Origin: Roseiarcus sp963751165
GTDB taxonomy: Bacteria > Pseudomonadota > Alphaproteobacteria > Rhizobiales > Beijerinckiaceae
Assembly: GCA_963751165.1 (NCBI GenBank)
Contig: CAVVTP010000020.1
Location: 33,069 to 97,068, forward strand
Length of the DNA stretch: 64,000 bases
Direction of reading: 5' to 3'
In this document: piece by piece, positions 38,261 through 45,078 of the stretch
Numbering within the stretch: position 1 is the first letter of the stretch
How the letters are laid out: each line of letters opens with the position of its first letter
Notes under the pieces: generated by a model
What the model saw: the letters and a program-made list of their open reading frames with translations, nothing else
Databases searched by the model: none
What the model was told of the DNA's origin: nothing
Program-made: the position numbers and the translations under genes

Positions 38261-38292
38261 GCCCTGCGCCAACATCAGCAAGGACCTCCCGC

Positions 38293-38486
38293 ATGAAGGA
38301 CGAATACAATTTCTCAGGCGCGGCGCGAGGCAAGTTCTATCGGCCGGACGCGCAAATGATCCCGCCGGTGCGTCTCGATCCCGAGGTGCTCGCCTGCTCG
38401 CCGACCGCGCCAAGGCGCGCGGCGTCTCGCTCAGCGGGCTCGTCAACGATCTCCTCAAGAAGGAAATCGCCCGATCTAAGCGGTGA
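38293..38486 (+). pseudogene. Ribbon-helix-helix antitoxin-like gene, frameshifted
   Basis: ATG 38293 begins MKDEYNFSGAARGKFYRPDA, a start shared by BrnA-like and related small antitoxins. After DPEVLA the frame is lost. The next frame gives LADRAKARGVSLSGLVNDLLKKEIA, the helix-turn-helix part of a ribbon-helix-helix domain, stopping at 38486. One missing base around 38391-38398 explains this. The restored protein is ~64 residues. No BrnT-type toxin is next to it, so it is an orphan or a relic. Confidence 0.6.
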
Positions 38487-38550
38487 AATGAGGACGGAGC
38501 CGCAAGTTTGCGCCGTTTCGCTTTAGTTTTGGTAACAAATATGATACCAA

Positions 38551-38889
38551 ATGACCGAGCTTGAGCTTCTCGTTTACGCGGACGTCCTCGGTAGGGCGCC
38601 GTTCGAAGAATGGTTCCGCAAACTGGACGTTCAGGCGCAGGCGAAGGTGACCGTTGCGCTCGATCGTTTGAAGCGCGGCAATATCTCGAATGTTTCGGGC
38701 GTCGGCGATAGCGTCTTCGAGTTGAAGCTCGATTGGGGTCCCGGCTACCGCCTCTATTTTGGCAGAGACGGCGACAGGATCGTGATCCTGCTTCTCGGCG
38801 GAACCAAGAAGCGTCAAGACCGCGATATCGCGAGGGCAAGACGTTTCTGGCTCGACTACAAATCGCGCAAGCCGACGCGACACGTTTGA
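38551..38889 (+). CDS. RelE/HigB-type toxin (addiction module killer family)
   Basis: 112 residues. The fold pattern is that of the HI1419-like RelE/ParE group: F-x-x-W-F-x-x-L-D near residue 20, then ALDRLKRGN, VFELKLDWGPGYRLYFGR and the late IVILLLGGTKKRQDRDIARA. Such proteins cleave mRNA on the ribosome or otherwise poison growth. It is followed 13 nt later by its probable antitoxin, toxin first, as in HigBA. Both genes are intact. Confidence 0.85.
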   Translation: MTELELLVYADVLGRAPFEEWFRKLDVQAQAKVTVALDRLKRGNISNVSGVGDSVFELKLDWGPGYRLYFGRDGDRIVILLLGGTKKRQDRDIARARRFWLDYKSRKPTRHV

Positions 38890-38902
38890 AGGAGACAGCG
38901 CA

Positions 38903-39229
38903 ATGCCGCTCACTCGCAGTTTCAACGATCTGGTCAAGTCTCGCGTCGAGGCCGACCCCGCCTTCCGGCAAGCTCTGTTTCGGGAAGCGGTCCAGACCAT
39001 GCTCGATGGCGACGTCGCCACCGCCAAATCCGTGCTGCGGGACTACATCAACGCCACGATCGGCTTCGAGCGTCTCGCGCTGGCGACCGGCACGCCAGCC
39101 AAGAGCCTGATGCGGATGTTCGGCCGCCAGGGAAACCCGACGGCGGAAAATCTCCTTGGCGTCATCAGCGTGCTGCAACAGCAGACCGGCGTGCATCTCG
39201 AGGTGGCGGCCGTGGCGAACGCGGCGTAA
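38903..39229 (+). CDS. HigA-type antitoxin (HI1420-like, XRE HTH)
   Basis: 108 residues. The C-terminal half contains a helix-turn-helix read as GFERLALATGTPAKSLMRMFGRQGNPTAENLLGVI. The N-terminal half (RSFNDLVKSRVEADPAFRQALFREAVQTMLDGD) matches the addiction-module antitoxin HI1420 family. It should bind the toxin and repress the pair's promoter. It begins 13 nt after the toxin stop with a GGAGAC ribosome site. Confidence 0.85.
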   Translation: MPLTRSFNDLVKSRVEADPAFRQALFREAVQTMLDGDVATAKSVLRDYINATIGFERLALATGTPAKSLMRMFGRQGNPTAENLLGVISVLQQQTGVHLEVAAVANAA

Positions 39230-39252
39230 CGACTCTTGGATCGACATCATAG

Positions 39253-39517
39253 ATGTCCCAACTCGCCTTCCTCGCCGCCGAATTCCCCGCCGTTCACGAA
39301 CACGCCGCGCGGGCGGAAGACCTCCCCTCACGCCTGCCGGGCTGCCGAGCGCGGGGAGAAACCCGACGGCTCGGCGTCCCCTCGTGCTGCAAAGAGCATT
39401 CGGCGCGCGCCTCGAAGCGGCGGCTGTCGCCAGCCGCCGCGCGACACGAGGCCGATTAGGCGGCCAAGTCCGGAACGACCGGCCGCACTTTCGGAAGCCA
39501 AAGTACTGCGTTTTTAA
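39253..39517 (+). pseudogene. Possible N-terminal remnant of HsdR/DUF4145-type protein
   Basis: ATG 39253 starts MSQLAFLAAEFPAVHEHAARAE, very like the first residues of type I restriction subunit R and related DUF4145 proteins. After about 25 residues the frame loses meaning, and the neighbouring frame shows only low-complexity Arg/Ala sequence to 39517. If real, it is a small stump of a defence gene. The match is short, so the assignment is tentative. The AT-rich segment 39500-39540 follows. Confidence 0.3.
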
Positions 39518-39686
39518 TTACTCATATCAATTGTATTTATGGCGGATCTGAGACAGCGGGCCGCCCCGGCGCGGCCCGAAATCGCGACAGTTTTTCGCAC
39601 TTAAGCCCTTGAAATCGCTTCTGCGCTGCCAAATCGGAGCAGTCCTCCTCAGCCAGCCCCGAGCCGCTTCGGCCGAGTCCGCGATC

Positions 39687-40085
39687 TCAGCTCGTTTTCA
39701 GCACTTTCGACAGCGCCGCCGCGAGGTCCGTCTGCAGGAAAGGCTTGGCCAGGACGGGATGGGCGGCGAAGGTCGGATCGATGCCCTTCGACCCGTAGCC
39801 GGTGACGAACAGGAACGGGATGCCGCGCTTCCTCAACGCTTCGGCGATCGGGAAGCTCGGCCGACCGTCAAGGTTCACGTCGAGAATGGCGCAGTCGAGC
39901 ATTTCCTTTTCCGCCTTCCGCAATCCCTCCCCGAGGCGGGCGGCCACGCCGACGACCTCGTAGCCGAGGTCGGTCAGCATGTCCTCCAACAGCATTCCAA
40001 CCGCGCCCTCGTCCTCGACAATGAGAAACCGCCGCTTCGACGCGCCGGCCGAAGGCTGCGCCAAAGCATCGGGGAACATGATCAT
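39687..40085 (-). CDS. Single-domain response regulator
   Basis: 132 residues. The receiver has paired acidic residues in FLIVEDEG, phospho-Asp in DCAILDVNLDG, Thr in FVTGYG and Lys in VLAKPF. It has no output domain. Its ATG overlaps the kinase stop by 4 bp (ATGA), so the two form a translationally coupled pair. This wording (VLDVNL, LFVTGYG) is typical for receivers next to HWE kinases. Confidence 0.88.
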   Translation of the reverse strand: MIMFPDALAQPSAGASKRRFLIVEDEGAVGMLLEDMLTDLGYEVVGVAARLGEGLRKAEKEMLDCAILDVNLDGRPSFPIAEALRKRGIPFLFVTGYGSKGIDPTFAAHPVLAKPFLQTDLAAALSKVLKTS

Positions 40086-41503
40086 TCGAGCGGCGCCTCG
40101 ATCTCGCAAACCACCCCGGATGGAAGAAAGCTGAGTTGCACCTGCGCCCCGAGTTCGCGGGCAACTCCCCGCTCGAGGAGCTGGGTCCCGAAGCCGCGGC
40201 ACGACGGCGGCTTGACTGGGGGGCCGCCTGTCTCCTCCCAGCGAATGCGAAACCAATTCTCTCCCCGCGGATTGTGGACGCTCCAGCCGAGGTCGACGCG
40301 GCCCTGCCCCTGGCCCAGCGCGCCGTGCTTCATCGCATTGGTGCAGAGCTCGTGGAACGCCATGGAGAGCGAGAGGGCGACCTTCGGCCTGAGCCGAAGC
40401 GTCGGGCCGAGGATACCGACGCGGTTTCCGTGATCGATGCAGAGCGGCGCGATTACCTGGGTGGCGAGCTCTCGCAGGTCCGCGCCCTCCCAACTCTCGC
40501 GGGTCAGGATGTCGTGGGCGCGCGACAGCGCCACCAGCCTCTCCTCGAACTCCTTTGACGGATATCCGCTTTTGCCGCGAAAGGTCTGCGCGGCGATCGA
40601 CTGCACAGACGCCAGCGTGTTCTTGACCCGGTGATTGAGCTCGTTCCTCAACAACTTTCGCCGCTCTTCCTCTCGCTTCCGGTCGCTGATGTCGCGCGCG
40701 ATCTTTGAGGCGCCGATGATTTTGCCGTCCGCGTTCTTGAGCGGCGAAACCGTCAGCGAGATGTCAACCAGGCTGCCGTCCTTGCGTCTGCGCACGGTCT
40801 CGTAGTGGTCGATCCGCTCGCCGCGCCGGATGCGGTCGAGGATGCCGGGCTCCTCGTCGTGGCGCTCGGGCGGAATGAGCATGTAGATCGGATTTCCGAT
40901 CGTTTCCTCGGCCGTGTAGCCAAAGAGCCGCTGCGCCCCGGCGTTCCAGCTGTTGATGACCCCGTCGAGGTTCTTGCTGACGATTGCGTCGTCGGAGAAT
41001 TCAACGATGCTCGCGAGCCGATTGGCATATTCTGCGGCAAGCTTTCGGTCGCTGAGGTCGACGAGCGGGCTCTCCGCATCGGTTGTGTCGGCCGCCGACG
41101 GGAGCAATTCGAGCAACTCCCGATAACGCTGCTCGCTCGGCTCCAACCGGCGGAGCCGATTGGCTTTGGCGTAGCCGGTTACGTCCGTGAAACAACAGAT
41201 CGCCCCGCCGCCGCCCGTTATCGGATCGAGGTTGGCCAAGAGGTGAACGCGCCGACCGGGCGGCCGATCCAGAAAGAGCTCGACATCACGCTGCGACTGG
41301 CCGGTTCGCAGCAGCTCGGCCACGAGGCCGTCGGCTTCGCCGACCGGCCCTCCGTCCGGCCGAAGGAGCCTGACCGCCTGGTCGAAGCATTCACCCGGCT
41401 CAAACTTCATGCCGAAAACCTCAGCGGCCTTGCGATTATACTGCAGGATCCCGCCATCCGCCCCGCAGGCAACGACCGCAACCGGCAAATTCTCTAAGAC
41501 CAT
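40082..41503 (-). CDS. PAS-domain HWE-family sensor histidine kinase
   Basis: 473 residues from ATG 41503. PAS1 lies at about 1-110 and PAS2 at about 160-275, ending in the ISDRKREEE linker. The HWE kinase core has the phospho-His in NELNHRVKNTLASVQSIA (about residue 290), the HELCTNAMKHGAL N-box and the R-W-E-E-x-G-G-P motif with its Trp and Glu, then GFGTQLL. HWE kinases are abundant in Rhizobiales. It lacks membrane helices. Upstream in-frame sequence does not look coding, so 41503 is taken as start, although no strong ribosome site is visible. Confidence 0.88.
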   Translation of the reverse strand: MVLENLPVAVVACGADGGILQYNRKAAEVFGMKFEPGECFDQAVRLLRPDGGPVGEADGLVAELLRTGQSQRDVELFLDRPPGRRVHLLANLDPITGGGGAICCFTDVTGYAKANRLRRLEPSEQRYRELLELLPSAADTTDAESPLVDLSDRKLAAEYANRLASIVEFSDDAIVSKNLDGVINSWNAGAQRLFGYTAEETIGNPIYMLIPPERHDEEPGILDRIRRGERIDHYETVRRRKDGSLVDISLTVSPLKNADGKIIGASKIARDISDRKREEERRKLLRNELNHRVKNTLASVQSIAAQTFRGKSGYPSKEFEERLVALSRAHDILTRESWEGADLRELATQVIAPLCIDHGNRVGILGPTLRLRPKVALSLSMAFHELCTNAMKHGALGQGQGRVDLGWSVHNPRGENWFRIRWEETGGPPVKPPSCRGFGTQLLERGVARELGAQVQLSFLPSGVVCEIEAPLE

Positions 41504-41925
41504 GGCATCCCAAGCGATGTGGCTCGACCTCGCGAGCCACGGACTGAATTCTGGCGTCGATCGCCAATGCTTCCTCCGCCGAGCTTCGTGCTCTGCCAGT
41601 CGAGGTCGGCGCTGACTCCCAGCACTGCCCGAAAAAGCGCGCCAGTCCGTCAGTCTGACGCGTTGAAGGTCCGGCTCCGGAAATCCAGTCCATCCACGCT
41701 GTTCGGGCTACCCAAACCAACTTTGGCAGCTTTCCGCCGGTTATTCCACTGCCCGACGGGCAAACGCCGCAATGGGTTTTCGGTTCCTTGAGGCCGGAGG
41801 CCCGACACACGGTGATTCGCCCCACGGACAAGCCCGCGCGGGGTCGATCGTCGAGCGATTGACGCATCCGGGCCGGGCAGCTAAGCCCGGGCCTCGCCCT
41901 GTTCCTTGCGCGAGATCACTGGCAA
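41504..41925. other. Intergenic region between divergent kinase and thrB
   Basis: About 420 bp between two divergently transcribed genes, so it must carry both promoters. Open frames on the minus strand here (up to 41867) do not join the kinase in frame and show weak coding character. No repeat, RNA or terminator was recognised. The GTG of thrB has no obvious strong ribosome site. Confidence 0.4.
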
Positions 41926-42891
41926 GTGGCTGTTTATACGGAAGTCTCAGACGAGGCGTTGAGGGACTTCCTTGCGCTCTACGATCTCGGCGAGGTTACC
42001 TCGTTCAAGGGAATCGCCGAGGGAGTCGAGAATTCCAATTTCCTCCTGAGAACTTCCCGGAGCCAGTTCATCCTCACCCTCTACGAGAAAAGGGTGCGAG
42101 CGGCCGATCTGCCGTTCTTCGTCGAACTAATGGAGCATCTGGCGCGGCGTGGCGTCACGTGTCCGCAGCCGGTCCGCAACCGCGCCGGCGAAGCGCTCGG
42201 CGAACTCGCGGGCCGACCGGCGGCGATCGTCACTTTTCTCGACGGCCTCTGGGTTCGCCGGCCGACAATTCGCCATTGCAGCGAGGTCGGTCAGGCGCTC
42301 GCGCGCATGCATCTGGCCGGCGTCGATTTCAAACTGAGGCGGCCCAACGCGCTGTCGCTTGCCGGTTGGGCCTCTCTTTTTCACGCGGCCGAGGAGCGGG
42401 CCGACGAAGTCGCGCCGCGCTTGCGTGAGGAAAGCGCGGTGGAGCTTGCCTTTCTGCAGGCGCATTGGCCGACCGGCCTGCCAGGCGGGGTCATCCACGC
42501 CGACCTATTCAACGACAACGTGTTCTTTCTGGGCGAGAAGCTGTCTGGGCTCATCGACTTCTATTTCGCCTGCAACGACGCCCTGGCCTACGATCTGGCG
42601 ATCTGTCTGAGCGCCTGGTGTTTCGAGCCGGACAATGAGTTCAACGTCTCCAAGGGGCAGGCCCTGATCTCGGCTTACGAACGCGTGCGTCCGCTGAGCG
42701 AATCCGAGGTCTCGGCGCTTCCGGTCCTGGCGCGCGGCGCGGCGCTGCGTTTCATGCTGACCCGACTCGTCGATTGGCTCAACGTGCCGCCAGGAGCAAA
42801 GGTTGCGCCCAAAAATCCGCTCGAGTACCGCGACAAGCTGCGCTTCCACCAGCGCGTCAAGACGGCTACCGATTACGGGTTCGCCCGGTGA
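41926..42891 (+). CDS. thrB: Homoserine kinase (ThrB, aminoglycoside-kinase fold)
   Basis: 321 residues from GTG 41926. This is the alphaproteobacterial/pseudomonad type with an APH-like fold, not the GHMP type. Marks are MAVYTEVSDEALRDFLALYDLG at the N-terminus, GIAEGVENSNF, FILTLYEKRV, the catalytic loop HADLFNDNV and metal site in IDFYFACNDALAYDLA. It phosphorylates L-homoserine in threonine synthesis. The stop overlaps the rnhA start by 4 bp; thrB-rnhA is a recurrent pair in Rhizobiales, where ispH often precedes it. No ispH is present here. Confidence 0.93.
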   Translation: MAVYTEVSDEALRDFLALYDLGEVTSFKGIAEGVENSNFLLRTSRSQFILTLYEKRVRAADLPFFVELMEHLARRGVTCPQPVRNRAGEALGELAGRPAAIVTFLDGLWVRRPTIRHCSEVGQALARMHLAGVDFKLRRPNALSLAGWASLFHAAEERADEVAPRLREESAVELAFLQAHWPTGLPGGVIHADLFNDNVFFLGEKLSGLIDFYFACNDALAYDLAICLSAWCFEPDNEFNVSKGQALISAYERVRPLSESEVSALPVLARGAALRFMLTRLVDWLNVPPGAKVAPKNPLEYRDKLRFHQRVKTATDYGFAR

Positions 42892-43370
42892 GTCGGAGAG
42901 TCATGATCTGGACCGACGGCGCCTGCTCCGGCAATCCCGGGCCCGGCGGGTGGGGCGCAGTGCTCCGCTATGGCGAACATGAGAAGGATCTGAAAGGCGG
43001 CGAGCCCCTAACCACCAACAACCGCATGGAGCTCAAGGCGGCGATCGAGGCGCTCGAGTCGCTGAACCGGCCCTGCGCGGTGAGCCTGCACACCGACTCG
43101 CAGTATTTGCGTGGCGGGGTGACCGGGTGGCTCGACATCTGGAAGCGCAACGGCTGGCGCACCGGCGATCGGAAGCCAGTCAAGAACGAGGACCTTTGGC
43201 GGCGGCTCGACGCGACGGTGGGTCGGCACGAGGTGGAATGGCTCTGGGTAAGGGGACACGCGGGCGACGAACTGAACGAACGGGCGGATCGGCTGGCCCG
43301 GGAGGGCATGAGCCCCTATTTGAGCCGGCGACGCAGCGTCGGCGCCGGCGGTAAATCAACCACCAAATAG
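42888..43370 (+). CDS. rnhA: Ribonuclease HI
   Basis: 160 residues from GTG 42888, overlapping the thrB stop (GTGA); an ATG at 42903 would cost five residues. The core is complete: catalytic Asp in IWTDGACSGNPGPGGWG, Glu in TTNNRMELKA, Asp in HTDSQYLRGGV, His in VRGHAGDELNE, and Asp in RADRLA. It cleaves RNA in RNA-DNA hybrids. The last ~15 residues are basic and poorly conserved. It is translationally coupled to thrB. Confidence 0.93.
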   Translation: MSRRVMIWTDGACSGNPGPGGWGAVLRYGEHEKDLKGGEPLTTNNRMELKAAIEALESLNRPCAVSLHTDSQYLRGGVTGWLDIWKRNGWRTGDRKPVKNEDLWRRLDATVGRHEVEWLWVRGHAGDELNERADRLAREGMSPYLSRRRSVGAGGKSTTK

Positions 43371-43689
43371 TCGCCGCCCACCCCCGGGCAGAACGCTTAC
43401 AGGTGCGTTTACCAATTGTTTGACGTACTGCCGTAAAGTCTTGCCTTCAGTACGATCGACGGAGGGTGGTCTCTACTTTGACACAATCGAGAATCATATC
43501 TATGTCGTAAAATAGCCTGTAGCTGTGCGTTTTGAAGATCGAGAAACCGCGAATTGGGGTTGCCCTTTCGGCGCGGGATCTGAAGTAAACGCTCGGTCAC
43601 CCGATTAGCGATTACTGACTGCGGTTGTCAGTTAGGTGATGGCTGAGACGCAGCCGAGCGGCCGGGAAGGGACCATTGGCGGGTGCCTC
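43371..43689. other. Intergenic stretch after rnhA
   Basis: About 320 bp. GTACTGCCGTAAAGTC... closes with CAGTAC, a weak 6-bp inverted repeat at about 43427-43460, not a convincing terminator. The rest probably carries the promoter for the small conserved gene that follows. Nothing else was recognised. Confidence 0.35.
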
Positions 43690-44088
43690 ATGACCAGCGT
43701 TGCGATATCGGTTCTCTCGGCCGCGGAGTTTGAGATCGCGCGACCGCTGATGTCCGAACTGTCGGCTCATCCAAGTTACGACGACTGGGTCGACTGCCGC
43801 TACGGGACAATGATGGGACGGTCGCTCGGAGGCTGCCCCGCGCGACTCGTGACGGTCAGCCTGAGGCCGTTCCTGGAGTGGTGCGACGATCTCGGCCTTC
43901 GTCCGAGCGAGTGCGCGCTCGATGCATTCGCGCTGCTTTCGGCGCGCGACAGCGTCGCGGATCAGACGGTGGAGAGTTCGGCCGTCAGCGTTCCGCGTCC
44001 AGTCAGGTTCATCGGGCGGAAAGCAAAATCCAGCTCCACTCCACATGGGCCGAAAAGCGCTTCGCGCTCGATCGGGGTAGACTTGTAG
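43690..44088 (+). CDS. Conserved hypothetical small protein
   Basis: 132 residues from ATG 43690 (upstream in-frame starts at 43636/43639 are possible). The first ~90 residues look well kept: AEFEIARPLMSEL, HPSYDDWVDCRYGTMMGRSLGG, VTVSLRPFLEWCDDLGLRPSECALDAFA. I recognise the Y-D-D-W ... F-L-x-W-C pattern from hypothetical rhizobial proteins of unknown function. The last ~40 residues overlap the 3' end of the opposite FeeM-like gene by 127 bp and look like a shadow of it, so the natural stop may have been lost. Confidence 0.5.
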   Translation: MTSVAISVLSAAEFEIARPLMSELSAHPSYDDWVDCRYGTMMGRSLGGCPARLVTVSLRPFLEWCDDLGLRPSECALDAFALLSARDSVADQTVESSAVSVPRPVRFIGRKAKSSSTPHGPKSASRSIGVDL

Positions 44089-44714
44089 AAGGGAAAGCGT
44101 CTCTCAATATTTTTCCGTGCGAGCCTAAAGTCGGCTCCCATGCATCCAAATTTGGCCGTGAGGCCCGGGTAGTCGCGGGGCGGGCACCAAAGCACGGCCC
44201 CGAAAATGCGCTTGTAAAACGGCATATGCTCGAGGCGGGGAGAGGCAATAGCAAAGTCGGCGTCAAAATGGTCGCCGGCCATGAAACCCGGTCGCATGAT
44301 GATATACGCCAGCTCGGGATGGGCGCTCGACAGGGAAAGCTTGGCGGCGAGGCGAGTGTATTCGACCGCGATCTGGCCCGCGCTTAACCTTGGCGCCACG
44401 ACGTCGGGATAGACGCGAAGACTCGGCAAGTTAGCGTCCACGCCGCCGCCGACGTTCACTCTGACCGACCCGGCAAGCTCGCCGTCGATGAAAGTCGTGG
44501 TGATCCACGCATTTTCGACGGTGTCGTAGCGCGCATCGAACAATCTGCCGTCTGTCCTCGACGTCAATAGTCCATTTCGCGCGTAGGCGTCGTATCTCAG
44601 CCGAAAGACCTCCTCGCGCTCGAAATCCGATTTCGCGATCCGGTGTTCGACCCTTTCGAGTAATCTCAGGACCCGGTCTGTGAAATTTGGAAGCGAGCCC
44701 GCTGTCGCCGTCAT
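43962..44714 (-). CDS. FeeM-family N-acyl amino acid synthase-like GNAT protein
   Basis: 250 residues from ATG 44714, with GGGGAGAAAC directly upstream. The GNAT-type core shows EVFRLRYDAYARNGLL, WITTTFIDGELAGSVRVN, QIAVEYTRLAA, LAYIIMRPGF, then HMPFYKRIFGAVLWCPPRDYPGLTAKFGCMGADF. This order matches the FeeM domain, which joins fatty acyl groups from acyl carrier protein to amino acids. No carrier protein is adjacent. Long-chain N-acyl amino acids can act as signals or surfactants. It is divergent from the GGDEF-EAL gene across a short AT-rich promoter. Confidence 0.75.
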   Translation of the reverse strand: MTATAGSLPNFTDRVLRLLERVEHRIAKSDFEREEVFRLRYDAYARNGLLTSRTDGRLFDARYDTVENAWITTTFIDGELAGSVRVNVGGGVDANLPSLRVYPDVVAPRLSAGQIAVEYTRLAAKLSLSSAHPELAYIIMRPGFMAGDHFDADFAIASPRLEHMPFYKRIFGAVLWCPPRDYPGLTAKFGCMGADFRLARKNIERRFPFYKSTPIEREALFGPCGVELDFAFRPMNLTGRGTLTAELSTV

Positions 44715-45078
44715 GATGTTTCTCCCCGAAGATGAGAACGATGTTAACACAATAGTAAGAAAGGTAAATGGTCCTTTGGCCGATTTTGGCCACATTTGGT
44801 TAACCCGGACGGCTTTCCGCAAGCTGGGCAGCGGGAGTCAAGGCTTTAAGATTTCGAGCGGAGTTGGAGCCCTGGCAGACCAACTTCGACAAGGATTTTG
44901 GCTCCCAAAGATGCGCCCGGTCGGACCAGTCAGTCGCTGGGAGAGAGCGACTAGAGACCCCCGCGAACGCTCAATAAATTGGTAGTCGCCGCGGAATAAC
45001 CCCCTCCCAATGAATTAAACAACTCTTTATTACTTGAGCCCGATAGTGATCCGCTGGCCAAGGATTTCCGACCGGTTT
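44715..45078. other. Divergent promoter region, partly AT-rich
   Basis: About 360 bp between the FeeM-like gene and the GGDEF-EAL gene. The part 44735-44775 (ATGTTAACACAATAGTAAGAA) and 44965-45035 (CAATAAATTGG, AATTAAACAACTC) are AT-rich islands in GC-rich DNA and are the best promoter candidates for the two genes. No ORF here has support. Confidence 0.45.

Noticed and set aside
44680..44985. A plus-strand open frame across the divergent promoter region
   Set aside because: It overlaps the FeeM-like start, covers the AT-rich promoter segments and has no recognisable product.
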